A DNA stretch of 64,000 bases, taken from positions 1-64,000 of the forward strand of contig SZWC01001600.1 of the NCBI GenBank assembly GCA_023375785.1, in the 5' to 3' direction. A model generated the notes under the pieces. That model saw only the letters and a list, made by a program, of their open reading frames with translations, was not told where the DNA came from and ran no database searches. The position numbers were made by a program, and so were the translations under genes. The DNA is from Penium margaritaceum (taxonomy: Eukaryota > Streptophyta > Zygnematophyceae > Desmidiales > Peniaceae). Shown in pieces: positions 12,299-25,000 of the stretch (positions are counted from its first letter, which is position 1; every line of letters begins with the position of its first letter).

Positions 12299-15200
12299 TT
12301 GATGAATAGTGTTCCCAATCCATCGTTTCTCATTCTGACCATTTCTGAATCGTGTTATTAGTTTTCAACGTTGACCACACAATGTGAAATTATTGTGGTC
12401 ATGGTTAGTGGCATATGCCTACTTTGGTTTGTCACTTTTTATGGTTACCATGCCGTGTCACTACGTATAGAAGGTCTTTGTCCTTTCTACTTCATAGCTA
12501 GTCTTCCCAAACCATTGTTACCCCCTCAGACTATCTGTGACTCGTGTTGTGAGTTGTCAACATTGACCACATGAAGTGAAATTCTTTGGTCATGGTCAGT
12601 GACATATGCATACTTTGGTTGGTCACTGTGCATTATAGCCACACAGTGCCAATACATATTGAAGGTATTTGTACTTGCTAGTCGATAACTATTATTCACA
12701 AACCATTATCTTCCTCTCTAACCATTTTCTGACTCGTGTTATGAGTTGTCAAAGTTTACCACACATGGTGACATTCTTTGGTCATGGTCAGTGACATATG
12801 CCTATTTTGGTTGGTCATCATGCATGCTATCCATGCCGTGCTACAACGTATTGAAGGTCCGTGTGCTTGCTAGTTAATACCTGGTGTTCCCAAACCATTG
12901 TTTCCCCCTCTGACCATTTGTGACTCGTATTATGAGTTGTCAACGTTGACCAAACACAGCGGATGTCTTTGGACAAAGGCAGTATATATGCCTACTTTGG
13001 TCGGTCATTGTGCATGGTAGCCACACTGTGCTGCTACTGATTGAAGGACAATGTACTTGCTAGTTGAGAACTGATATTCCCAGACCAGGGTTTCCCCCCT
13101 GACCGTTTGTGACTCGTGTTATGGTTGGTGAATGTTGACCACTTATGTTGAAATTCTTTGGTCATGGTCAGTGACAAGTTTCTATTTTGGTTGTTTGGTG
13201 TGCAAAGTAGCCACACCGTACCACTACGTATTGAAGTTCTTTGTACTGTCTAGTCGATACATAGGGTTCCAAAACCATTGTCTCTCCCTCAGACCATTTG
13301 TTGCTCGTGTTATGAGTTGTTAATGTTGACAACACATAGGGGACTTCTTTGGTCATAGTCAGTGACGTATGCATCCTTTGGTTGGTCATTGTGCACGCTA
13401 GCCACACCGTGCCACTACTTGTTGAAGGTCTTTGTACTTGCTAGTTGATAACTAGTGTTATCAACCCATTGTGTCTCCCTCTGACCATGTGTGACTCATG
13501 GTATGAGATTTCAACGTTTACTACACATTGTGAAATTCTATTGTCATTGTTAGTGACATATGCCTACTTTGGTTTGTCACTGTACATGGTTACCACGTCG
13601 TGTCACTACTTATTGAATGTATTTTCGCTTTCTAGTTGATAGCTACTGTTCCCAAACCATCGTTATCCCCCTCTGACTATATGTGACTCGTGTTGTGAGT
13701 TGTAAACGTTGACCACAGGAAGTGATTTTTGTTTGTCACGGTAAGTGACATATGCATACTTTGGTTGGTCACTGTGCATGGTAGCCACACTGTGCCACTA
13801 CATATTCAAGGTATTTGTACTTGCTAGTCGATAACTAGTATTCACAAACCATTATTTCCCACTCTGATAATTTGTGACTCGTGTTATGGGTTGTAACCCT
13901 TTACCACACATAGTGACCTTCTTTGGTCATGGTCAACGACATATGCCTACTTTGGTTGATCATCGTGCATGGTATCCATACCGTGCCCCAACTTATTGAA
14001 GTTCCTTGTGCTTGCTACTTAATACCTGGTGTTCCCAAACCATTGTTTCCCCCTTTGACCATTTGTGACTCGTATTATGAGTTGTCAACGTTGACCACAC
14101 ATAGCAGATTTCCTTGGTCAAAGGTAGTACATATGCCTACTTTGGTCGGTCGTTGTGCATGGTAGCCACGCCATGCTAGTCGAGAACTGATATCCCCAGA
14201 CCATTGTTTCCGCCTCTGACCATTTGTGACTCATGTTATGGTTGGTGAACGTTGACCACACACTGTGAAATTCTTGTGGTCATGGTTAGTGACTGATGCC
14301 TACTTTGGTTTGTCACTGTACATGGTTACCACGCCGTGTCACTACGCATTGAAGGTCTTTGTGCTTTCTAGTTGATAGCCAGTCCTCTCAAATGATTGTT
14401 TCCCCCTCTGACTATATGCGACTCGTGTTGTGAGTTGTCAACATTGACCACATGAAGTGAATTTATTTGGTCATGGTCAGTGACATATGCATACCTTGGT
14501 TGGTCACTGTGCATTGTAACCACACTGTGCCACTTCATACTGGAGGTATTTGTACTTGCTAGTCGATAACTAGTATTCACAAACCATTATCTTCCACTAT
14601 GACCATTTGTGACTCATGTTATGAGTTATCAAAGTTCACCACACATGGTGACATTCTTTGGTCATGGTCAGTGACATATGCCTACCTTGGTTGGTCATCG
14701 TGCATGTTATCCACATCGTGCCACAACTTATTGAAGGTCATTGTGCTTGCTAGTTGATACCTGGTGTTCCCAAACGATTCTTTCCCCCCTATGACCATTT
14801 GTGACCCGTATTATGAGCTATCAACGCTGACCAAACACAGCGGATTTCGTTGGTCAAAGGCAATGCATATGCCTACTTTGGTCGGTCATTGTGCATGGTA
14901 GCCACACCGTGCTACTACTGATTGAATGTCGTTGTACTTGCTAGTTGAGAACTGATATTCCCAGACCATTATTGCCCCCTCAGTCCGTTTGTGACTCGTG
15001 TTATGGTTGGTGCATGTTGACCACCCATATTGAAATTTTTTGGTCATGGTCAGTGACATGTGCCTAGTTTTGTTGTTTGGTGTGCATAGTAGCCACACCG
15101 TGCCTTTAAGTATTGAAGTTTGTTGTCCTTTCTAGTCGATACATACGGTTCCCAAACAGTTGTCTCTTCCTCTGACCATTTGTGACTTGTGTTATGAGTT

Positions 15201-17440
15201 TTTAATGTTTACCACACATAGTGGAATTCTTTGGTCATAGTCATTGACGTATGCATCCTTTGGTTGGTCACTTTGCACGCTAGCCACACCGTGCAACTAC
15301 TTGGTGAAGGTCTTTGTACTTGTTAGTTGATAAATAGTGTTCCAAACACATTGTTTCCCCCTCTGACCATTTGTGACTCGTGTTATGAGTTTTCAACATT
15401 GACCACACACTGTGAAATTCTTCTGGTCAATGTTAGTGACATATGCCTACTTCGGTTTGTCACTGTACATGGTTACCATGCCGTGTCACTAGTTTTTGAA
15501 GGTATTTGTGCTTTCTAGTTGGTAGCTAGTATTTCGAAACCATTGTTACCCCCTATGACTATCTCTGACTCGTGTTGTGAGTTGTCAACGTTGACCACAT
15601 GAAGTGAAATTCGTTGGTCATGGTCAGTGACACATGCATATTTTGGTTGGTCACTATGCATGGTAGCCACACTGTGCCACTACATATTGAAGGTATTTGT
15701 ACTTGCTACATGAGTTGTCAACGTTGACCAAACATAGTGGACTTCTTCGGTCATAGTCAGTGACGTATGCATCCTTTGATTGGTCACTCTGCATGCTAGC
15801 CACACCGTGCCACTACTTGTTGAAGGTCTTTGTAATTGCTAGTTGATAACTAGTGTTCTCAACCCATTATTCCCCCCTCTGAGTATTTGTGACTTGTGTT
15901 ATGAGTTTTCAACGTTGACCACACAATGTGAAATTCTTTTCGTCATGGTCAGTGACATATGCCTACTTTGGTTGGTCGTTGGACATTGTTACCACACCGT
16001 GTCACTACGTGTTGAAGGTATCTGTGCTTTCCAGTTGATAGCTGGTCTTCCCAGACCATTGTCACCCCCTATGACTATCCGTGACTCATGTTGTAAGTTG
16101 TCAACATTGACCACATGAAGTGAAATTCTTTGGTCATGGTCAGTGACATATGCCTACTTTGGCTGGTCACCGTGCATTGTAGCCACACTGTGCCACTGCA
16201 TATTAAAGGTATCTGTACTTGCTAGTCGATAACTAGTATTCACAACCCATTATCTTCCACTCAGACAAATTGTGACTCGTGTTGTGAGTTGTCCAATTTT
16301 ACCACACGTACTGACATTCTTTGGTCATGGATAGTGACATATGCAAATTTTGGCTGGTCATCGTACGTGGTATCCACACCGTCCCACAACTTATTGAATG
16401 TCCTTGTGCTTGCTAGTTGATACCTGGTGTTCCCAAACCATTGTTTCCCCCTCTGGCCACTTGTGACTCGTACAATGAGTTTTTAACGTAGACCACACAC
16501 AGCGGATTTATTTCATCAAAGGCAATACATATGCCTAATTTGGTCGGACATTGTGCATGGTAGCCACACTGTTATACTACTGATTGAAGGTCGTAATAAT
16601 TGCTAGTTGAGAACCGATATTCCCAGACCATTGTTTCCCCCTTGGACCATTTGTGACTCGTGTTATGGTTGGTGAACGTTGGCCACCCATACTTAAATTC
16701 TTTGGTCATGGTCAGTGACATATGCCTTGTTTGGTTGTTTGGTGTGCATAGTAGCCACACCGTGCCACTAGGTATTGAAGTTCTTTGTCCTTTCTAGTTG
16801 ATACATAGGGTTCTCAAACCATTGTCTCTCCCTCTACACATTTTTCACTCGTGTTATGAGTTGTCAATGTTGACCAGACATAGTGGACTTATTCGGTCAT
16901 TGTCAGTGACGTATGCATCCTTTGGTTGGTCACTGTGCACGCTAGCCACACCGTGCCACTACTTGTTGAAGGTCCTTGTACTTGCTAGTTGATAGCTAGT
17001 GTTCCCAACCAATTGTTTCCCCATCTGGCCATTTGTGACTCCTGTTATGAGTTTTCAATGTTGACCACATACTGTGAAATTCTTTTGGTCATGGGTAGTG
17101 ACATATGCCTACTTTGGTTTGTCACTGTACATGGTTACCATGCCGTGTCACTACGTATTGAAGGTCTTTGTGCTTTCTAGTTGATAGCTAATATTTCCAA
17201 ACCATTGTTACCCCCTCAGACTATGTGTGACTCGTGTTGTGAGTTGTCAACGTTGACCACATGAAGTTAAATTCTGTGGTCATGGTCAGTGACATGCATG
17301 CTTTGATTGGTCACTGTGCATTGTAGCCACACTGTGCCACTACATATTGAAGGTATTTTTGCTTGCTAGTCAATAACTAGTATTCACAAACCATTGTCTT
17401 CCACTCTGACCATCTGTGACTCGTGTTATGAGTTGTCAAA
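12299..17440 (+). repeat. ~191-bp satellite, left arm part 2
   Basis: Continuation of the A-F higher-order repeat, about 27 monomers, starting midway through the type-A monomer cut by the minisatellite. One register jump, C to A, lies near 15707. The array ends abruptly inside a type-C monomer at about 17440, where non-satellite sequence starts. Confidence 0.95.
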
Positions 17441-18434
17441 GTCAACGATTGCGGCGGACAAGGTCATGAGATAGGCAGTGACGCAGGTCCGCAAGTGTCT
17501 GGAGAGTGACGGCTTGTTCCACAGTTGGCTCGCAATGGGAGCAGGGAGACTGGTGGTGTCCGATATCCTGATGGTGGCTGGCATGCTGCTGTAGCTCACA
17601 ACACGAGAGGGCGGTGCGAGAAGGCGGCTCGAGATAATGAATGCAGCAGGGCTGAGGAAGTTGACGCAGATGAAGAAGAGAGTACCCTACTACCTGGTGA
17701 TTTCGTCTCCCAAAATAATTTTCAGGGTGTAGTCTTGGTATGTTTTTAGGAACAATTATTTTATTGTTCTCGAATTGGACAAAATCACTCCGCACTTTTG
17801 TCGTGATTTCATTTTTTTGGCCTCCGAGCCGTCGGTTTCAGCTCTGTCGCTCACGTTTTCCGAGGTCGGTGGTCGTCCGACACCGGAAATCGTGCGATTG
17901 CGTGACCGTCCGAGGTCACGCGAACGCACACAAGTTTTCGTTTGATAGGTCAGGGTTGAACAAGGATGACTGAATTAACATTCTGTATTCATTTTAGGGC
18001 ATAGAATTTCCTAGTCATAGCCAAATAAATGAATTCGTCGTCCCTGAATAATTATTTTACAACAAAATCATCAGGCAGTAGGGTACTAATGAGAGAGCCG
18101 AAAGTGATGAGAGGCAGCAGTCAGCAGATGGCGGGAAACTTCCCCGTAAGATGACGGCAGGCGGCGGCTCGGAAACTGCTTGCGACTGTTGTGGACGTCG
18201 AGTCACCAAGAGTCGACCGCGGGTGCGGAATGGGCGTAGGGCTTTCTCAGCGAAGCGTAGCGTTTCTTCAGCACGAGGAATACTCCAGGTGGTACTGTTG
18301 ATGTCAGGTGCTGGCGAAGCAGAGAGGCGCGAAGCGACGGTAGTGACGGTAGAGGAATGTAGATTAAGGTGATGGAGTCAGGATGGCGGCAGAGTGATGA
18401 TGAGGTCACGGGACACCAGGTGATGTCACCTGAT
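17441..18434 (-). mobile_element. Internal remnant of an LTR-retrotransposon fossil
   Basis: Lies between the end of the left satellite arm and the primer-binding site at 18435-18446. By position it is the 5' internal part of the LTR element whose LTR is at 18447-19082, read on the minus strand. No gag or pol domain is recognisable, and a MITE occupies 17685-18083. It is a broken remnant, probably old. A 117-codon minus-strand ORF at 17442-17795 overlaps the MITE and has no recognisable family. Confidence 0.5.
17685..18083. mobile_element. 399-bp MITE with ~45-bp terminal inverted repeats and TA target duplication
   Basis: The left end begins CCCTACTACCTGGTGATTT and the right end is its near-perfect inverted copy, ending AAATCATCAGGCAGTAGGG. 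The inverted similarity extends for about 45 bp with a few mismatches. The dinucleotide TA flanks both sides (17683-17684 and 18084-18085), which is the Tc1/mariner/pogo target-site signature. It has no coding capacity. The terminal CCCTACT and the subterminal (A)AAATA..TTT...GGGTG resemble the ends of the pogo-like transposon at 58138-61049, so it is probably a non-autonomous relative. It sits inside an LTR fossil and is therefore the younger insertion. Confidence 0.75.
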
Positions 18435-18446
18435 GCTTTGATACCA
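18435..18446 (-). other. Primer-binding site (initiator-Met tRNA type) of an LTR fossil
   Basis: The minus strand reads TGGTATCAAAGC directly next to the LTR end at 18447. This is close to the complement of the 3' end of plant initiator-Met tRNA (TGGTATCAGAGC), the usual primer of Ty1/Copia elements. It sets the element's orientation as minus. Confidence 0.7.
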
Positions 18447-19082
18447 TGTTAGAAGAATGCAGGCATGAGGATACCACAAACAGAAGCACGCAGAAGCATA
18501 GGAACATGCACGAGTGCGTCAGCAAAGTGACGTAAGCGAGAGCGGTCCCGATAAGTGAGTCGTAGAGCTCGGCAGAAGCCGAGGTTCAAAGAGGCAAGGT
18601 AGACAAGCAGGTGTGAGCGAGAAAGGACAATAGCGAGACGAGTGATGGCTGGTTGAGAGCTGAGTGAAGGTACGAGAGTGACGGAGCGAAGAGCTGAGAG
18701 CTGTGAGCGGCTGGCGGAGGCAAGGTATGCGAGATGTGAGCAGAGCAAAGACATGACGGCGAAGCCGCACAACCAATTGGAACAGGATGGACAGAACTGT
18801 TCTGGTTAAAATAGGAGGGAATGAACATCGTCCATATAGAAGACAGAATAAGACAAAAGAAAATGCAACGGCTTCTTGTGCACTAGCCGGGCGTGCTTGC
18901 GGTCGGGCCACTTATTAGGGGATTTATCGGTATCGTGCCGTTGGTCGGTTCTCACCGTCAATGGTTCGTGTGTGATGGGACCGAGGTGGTTCATGTCGAA
19001 GCTTGAACCATTATTGAGAGTGCTCGGCATTTCCGAGAGAGGAGGGACCAGAAACTCCAGGAGATGAACCCATCAGAATTCC
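18447..19082 (-). repeat. LTR of a probable Copia fossil (copy 1)
   Basis: The plus strand starts TGTTAGAAGAATGCAGG, next to the primer-binding site. The reverse complement matches a second copy at about 40400-41083 over at least 430 bp, with weaker matching further out (for example the aatggttca and accacctcg words). The outer end is taken as the resumption of satellite near 19083 and is uncertain. It lies at the point where the satellite switches orientation. ORFs here are LTR sequence read by chance. Confidence 0.7.
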
Positions 19083-22000
19083 TACCTTGACAGAGACATC
19101 ATTCTGACATATGTCACTGACCATGACCAAAGAATTTCACTTCATGAGGTCAAGGTTGACAAGTCACAACATGAGTCGCAGATAGTCAGAGGGGATAACA
19201 ATGGTTTGGAAAGAATATTTATCAACTGGAAAGCACAAAGACATTTAATATGCAGTGACACCGCGTGCTAACCATGTACAATGACCAACCAAATTAGGCA
19301 TATGTCACCGACCATGACCAAACAAATTTCAAAGTGTGTGGTTAACATTGAAAACTCATAACACGGGTCACAAATGGTCATATGGGGAAACAATGGGTTG
19401 GGAATACTAGTTATCAACTAGCAAGTACAAATACCTTCAACAAGTATTGGCACGGTATGGCTACCGTGCACAGTGAGCAATAAAAGGATGCATACATCAC
19501 TGACTATGACCGGAGAAGTCCACTGTGTGTGGTCAACATTGACAACTCATAACACGAGTCACAAATGGTCATATGGAGAGACAATGGTTTGGGAACCCTA
19601 TGTATCGACTATAAAGGACAAATAAATTCAATACGTAGTAGCACAGTGTGACTACCATGCACACCAAACAACCAAACTAGGCATATGTCACTAACCATGA
19701 CGGAAGGATTTCAATTTGGGTGGTCAACGTTCACCGACCATAACACGAGTCACAAATGGCCAGAGGGGGAAACAATAGTCTGGGAATATCATTTCACAAC
19801 TAGCAAGTACAACGACATTCAATCAGTAGTAGCACGGTGTGGCTACCATGCACAACGACCGACCAAAGTAGGCATATGTACTACCTTTGACCAAAGAAAT
19901 CCGCTGTGTGTGGTCAACGCTGACAACTAATAATACAAGTCACATATGGCCAGAGGGAGAAACAATGGTTTGGGAACACCATGTATCAACTAGCAAGCAC
20001 AATGACCTTCAATGAGTTTTAGCACAGTATGGATACCATGCACGATGACCAACCAAAGTAGGCATATGTCACTGACCATGACGAAATAATGTCACTATGT
20101 GTGGTAAACTTTGACAACTCATAACACGAGTCACAAATGGTCAGAGTGGAAGATAATGGTCTGTGAATACTAGTTATCGACTAGAAAGTACAAATACCTT
20201 CAATATGTAGTGGCACAGTGTCGCTACCATGCACAATGACCAACCAAAGTATGCATGTGTCACTGACCATAACGAGCGAATTTCACTTCATGTGGTGAAC
20301 GCTGACAACTCACAACACGAGTCACAGATAGTCAGAGGGGGGTAACAATGGTTTGGGAACTCTAGATATCTACTCGAAAGTACAAAGACCTTCAATACGC
20401 AGTGACACGGCGTGGTAAATATGTACAGTGACAAACCAAAATATGCATATGTCACAAACCATAACCGAACGAATTTCACAGTGGGTGGTCAACGTTGACA
20501 ACTCATAACACGAGTCACAAATGGTCTGAGGGGGAAACAATGGGTTGGGAACACTAGTTATCAACTAGCAAGTACAAAAACCTTCAACAAGTAGTGACAC
20601 GGTGTGGCTAGCGTGCACAGTGACCAACCAAAGGATGCATACGTCACTGAATATGACTGAATATGTCCACTATGTGTGGTCAACATTGACAACTCATAAC
20701 TCGAGTCACAAATGGTCAGAGGGAGAGATGATGGTTTGGGAACCCTATGTATCAAATAGAAATGACAAATAACTTCATTTCATAGTGGCACGGTGTGGCT
20801 ACTATGCAAACCAAACAACCAAACTAGGCATATGTCACTGACCATGACCAAAGAATTTCAATATGGGTGGTAAACGTTCACCAACCATAACACGAGTTAC
20901 AAACAGTCAGAGGGGGAAACAATGGTCTGTGAATATGAGTTTTCAACTAGCAAGTACAACGACATTCAATCAGTAGTAGCACGATGTGGCTACTATGCAT
21001 AATGACCGACAAAAGTAGGCATATGTATTGCCTTTGACCAAATAAATCCGTTGTGTGTGGACAACGTAGAGAACTCAGAATACGAGTCACAAATGGTCTG
21101 AGGGGGGAAACAATGGTTGGAAAATACCAGGTATCAACTAGCAAGCACAAGGACCTTCAATATGTTGCGGCACGGTGTGGATACCATGCACGATGGCCAA
21201 CCAAGGTAGGCATATGTCACTGACCATAACCAAATAATGTCACTATGTGTAATAAACTTTGACAACTCATAACACGAGTCACAAATGGTCAGAGTGACAG
21301 ATAATGGTTTGTGAATACTAGTTATTGACTATGAAGTACAAATAAATTCAATATGTAGTGGTACACTGTGGCTACCATGCACAGTGACCAATCAAAGCAT
21401 GCATATGTCACTGACCATGACCAAAGCATTTCACTTCATGTGGTCAACCCCGACAACTCACAACACGAGTCACGTATAGTCAGAGGGGGGTAACCATGGT
21501 TTGGGAAGACTAGCTATCAACTAGGAAGCACAAAAACCTTAAAAACATAGTGACACGGCGTGGTAATCATGTACAGAGACAAACCAAATGAGGCACATGT
21601 CACTCGCCATGAACAACAAATTTCAATATGGAAGGTAAAAGTTTAAAACCCATAACACGAGTCACGAATGGTCAGAGGGTGAAACAATGGGTTGGGAACA
21701 TTAGTTATCAACTAGCAAGTACAAAGACCTTTAACAAGTAGTGGCACGGTGTGGCTAGCATGCACATTGACCAACTAAAGAATGCATACGTCACTGACTA
21801 TGACTGAAGAAGTCCACTATGTGTGGTCAACATTGTCAGCTCATAACACGAGTCATAAATGGGCAGAGGGAGAGACAATGGTTTGGGAACCCTATGTATA
21901 GAGTAGCAAGCACAAAGAACTTCAATACGTAGTGGCACGGTGTGGGTACTATGCGAAGAAAACAACCAAACTAGGCATGTCACTGACCATGACCAAAGAA

Positions 22001-25000
22001 TTTCAATATGGGTGGTCAACGTTCACCAACCACAAGTCACAAACGGTCTAAGGGGAAAACAATGGTCTGGTAATATCAGTTATCAACTAGCAAGTACAAT
22101 GACCTTCAATCAGTAGTAGCATGGCGTGGCTAGCATGCACGATGACCGACCAAAGTATGCATATGTACTGCCTTTGACCAAAGCAATCCGCTGTGTGTGG
22201 TCGACGTTGACAACTCATAATACGAGTCACAATTGGTCAGAGGGGGGGAACAGTGGTTTGGGAACACCAGGTATCAACTAGCAAGCACACGGACCTTCAA
22301 TAAGTTGTGGCACGGTGTGGATACCATGCCCGGTGACCAACCAAAGTAGGCATATGTCACTGACCATGACCAAATAATGTCACAACGTGTGGTCAACTTT
22401 GACAACTCATAACACGAGTCACAAATGGTCAGAGTGGAAGAGAAGGGTTTGTGAATACTAGTTATCGACTAGCAAGTACAAATACATTCAATATGTAGTG
22501 GCACAGTGTGGATACAATACACAGTGACCAACCAAAGATGCATATGTCACTGACCATTGCCAACGAATTTCACTTCATGTCGTCAATGTTGACAACTCAC
22601 AACACGAGTCACAGATAGTCAGAGGGGGTAACAATGGTTTGGGAAGACTAGCTATCAACTAGAAAGCTCAGAGACCTTCAATACGTAGTGACACATAGTA
22701 GTAACCATGTACAGTGATAAACCAAAGTAGGCATATGTCCCTACCCATGACCAAAAGACTTTCACAGTGTGTGGTCAACATTGGAAACTCATAACACGAG
22801 TCACAAATGGTCAGAGGGGGGAAACAATGGGCTGGGAACACTAGTTATCAACAAGCAAGTACAATTACCTTCAACAAGTACTGGTACGGTGTGGCTAGCG
22901 TGCACGGTGACCGACCAAAGGATGCATACGTCACTGACCATGACCGAAGAAGTCCACTTTGTGTGGTCAACATTGACAAATCATAACACGAGTCACAAAT
23001 GGTCAGAGGAAGAGACAATAATTTGGGAACCCTATGTATCGACTGGACAGGACAAAGAACTTCAATACGTAGTGGCACGGTGTGGCTACTATGCACACCA
23101 AACAACCAAACTAGGCATATGTCACTGACCATGACCAGAGAATTTCAATATGGATGGTCAACGTTCACCAACCATAACACGAGTCACAAACGGTCAGAGG
23201 GGGAAACAATGGTACGGGAATATCAGTTATCAACTAGCAAGTACAACAACCTTCAATCAGTAGAAGCACGGTATTTCTACCATGCACAATGACCGACCAA
23301 AGTAGGCATATGTAATGCCTTTGACCAAATAAATCCGCTATGAGTGGTCAACGTTGACAACTCATAGTACGAGTCACACATGGTGAGAGGGGTGAAACAA
23401 TGGTTTGGGAACACCAGGTATCAATTAGCAAGCACAAGGAACTTCAATAAGTTGTGGCAAGGTGTGGATACCATGCACGATGACCAACCAAAGTAGGCAT
23501 ATGTCACTCACCATGACCAAATAGTGTCACTATGTGTGGTAAAAGGTGACAACTCAGAACACGAGTCACAAATGGTCAGAGTGGAAGATAATGGTTTGTG
23601 AATACTAGCTATCAACTAGCAACTACAACTACCTTCAATATGTAGTGGAACAGTGTGGCTACCATGCGCAGTGACCAACCAAAGTATGCATATGTCACAT
23701 ACCATGACCAAAGAATTTCACTTCATGTGGTCAACGTTGACAACTCACAACACGAGTCACAGATAGTCAGAGGGGGTAACAATGGTTTTGAATACTATTT
23801 ATCAACTAGAAAGTACAGAAACCTTCAATACGTAGTGACACGGCGTTGAAACCATGTACAATGACCAACCAAAGTATGCATATGTCACCGACCATGACCA
23901 AAAGAATTTCACAGTGTGTGGTCAACATTGGAAACTCATAACACGAGTCACAAATGGTCACAGGGGGAAACAATGGCTTGGGAACACTAGTCATTAACTA
24001 GCAAGTACAAAGACCTTCAACAAGTAGTGGCACATTGTGGCTACCGTACACAGTGACCGACCAAAGGATGCATACGTCACTGACTATGACCAAAGAAGTC
24101 CACTATGCGTGGTCAACATTGAAAACTTATAACACGAGTCACAAATGGTCAGAGGGGGAAACAATGGTCTAGGAACATCAGTTCTCAACTAGCAAGTACA
24201 ACGACCTTCATTCAGTAGTAGCACGGTGTGGCTACCATGCACAATGACCGACCAAAGTAGGCATATGTAATGCCTTTGACCAAAGAAATCCGCTATGTGT
24301 GGTCAGCGTTCACAACTCATAGTACAAGTCACACATGGACAGAGGGGGGAAACAATGGGTTGGGAACACCAGGTATCAACTAGCAAGCACAAGGACCTTC
24401 AATAAGTTGTGGCAATGTGTTGATACCATGCACGATGACCAACCAAAGTAGGCATATGTCACTGACCATGACCAAATAATGTCACTATGTGTGGTAAAAT
24501 GTGACGACTCAAAACACGAGTCACAAATGGTCAGACTGGAAGATAATGGTTTGTGAATACTAGTTGTCGACTAGCAACTACAGATACCTTCAATATGTAG
24601 TGGCACAGTGTGGCTACCATGCACAGTGACCAACCAAAGTATGCATGTCACTGACCATGACCAAAGAAATTCACTTCATGTGGTCAACGTTGACAACTCA
24701 CAACACGAGTCACAGATAGTCAGAGGGGGTAACAATGGTTTGGGAAGACTAGTTATCAACTAGAAAGTACGAAGACCTTCAATACGTAGTGACACGGCTT
24801 GGTAACCATGTACAGTGACCAACCAAAGTAGGCATTTGTCACCGACCATGACCAAACGAATTTCACAGTGTGTGGTCAACTTTGAAAACTCACAACATGA
24901 GTCACTAATGGTCATAGGGGGAAACAATGGCTTGGGAACACTACTGATCAACTAGCAAGTACAAAGATCTTCAACAAGTAGTGGCACCGTATGGCTACCG

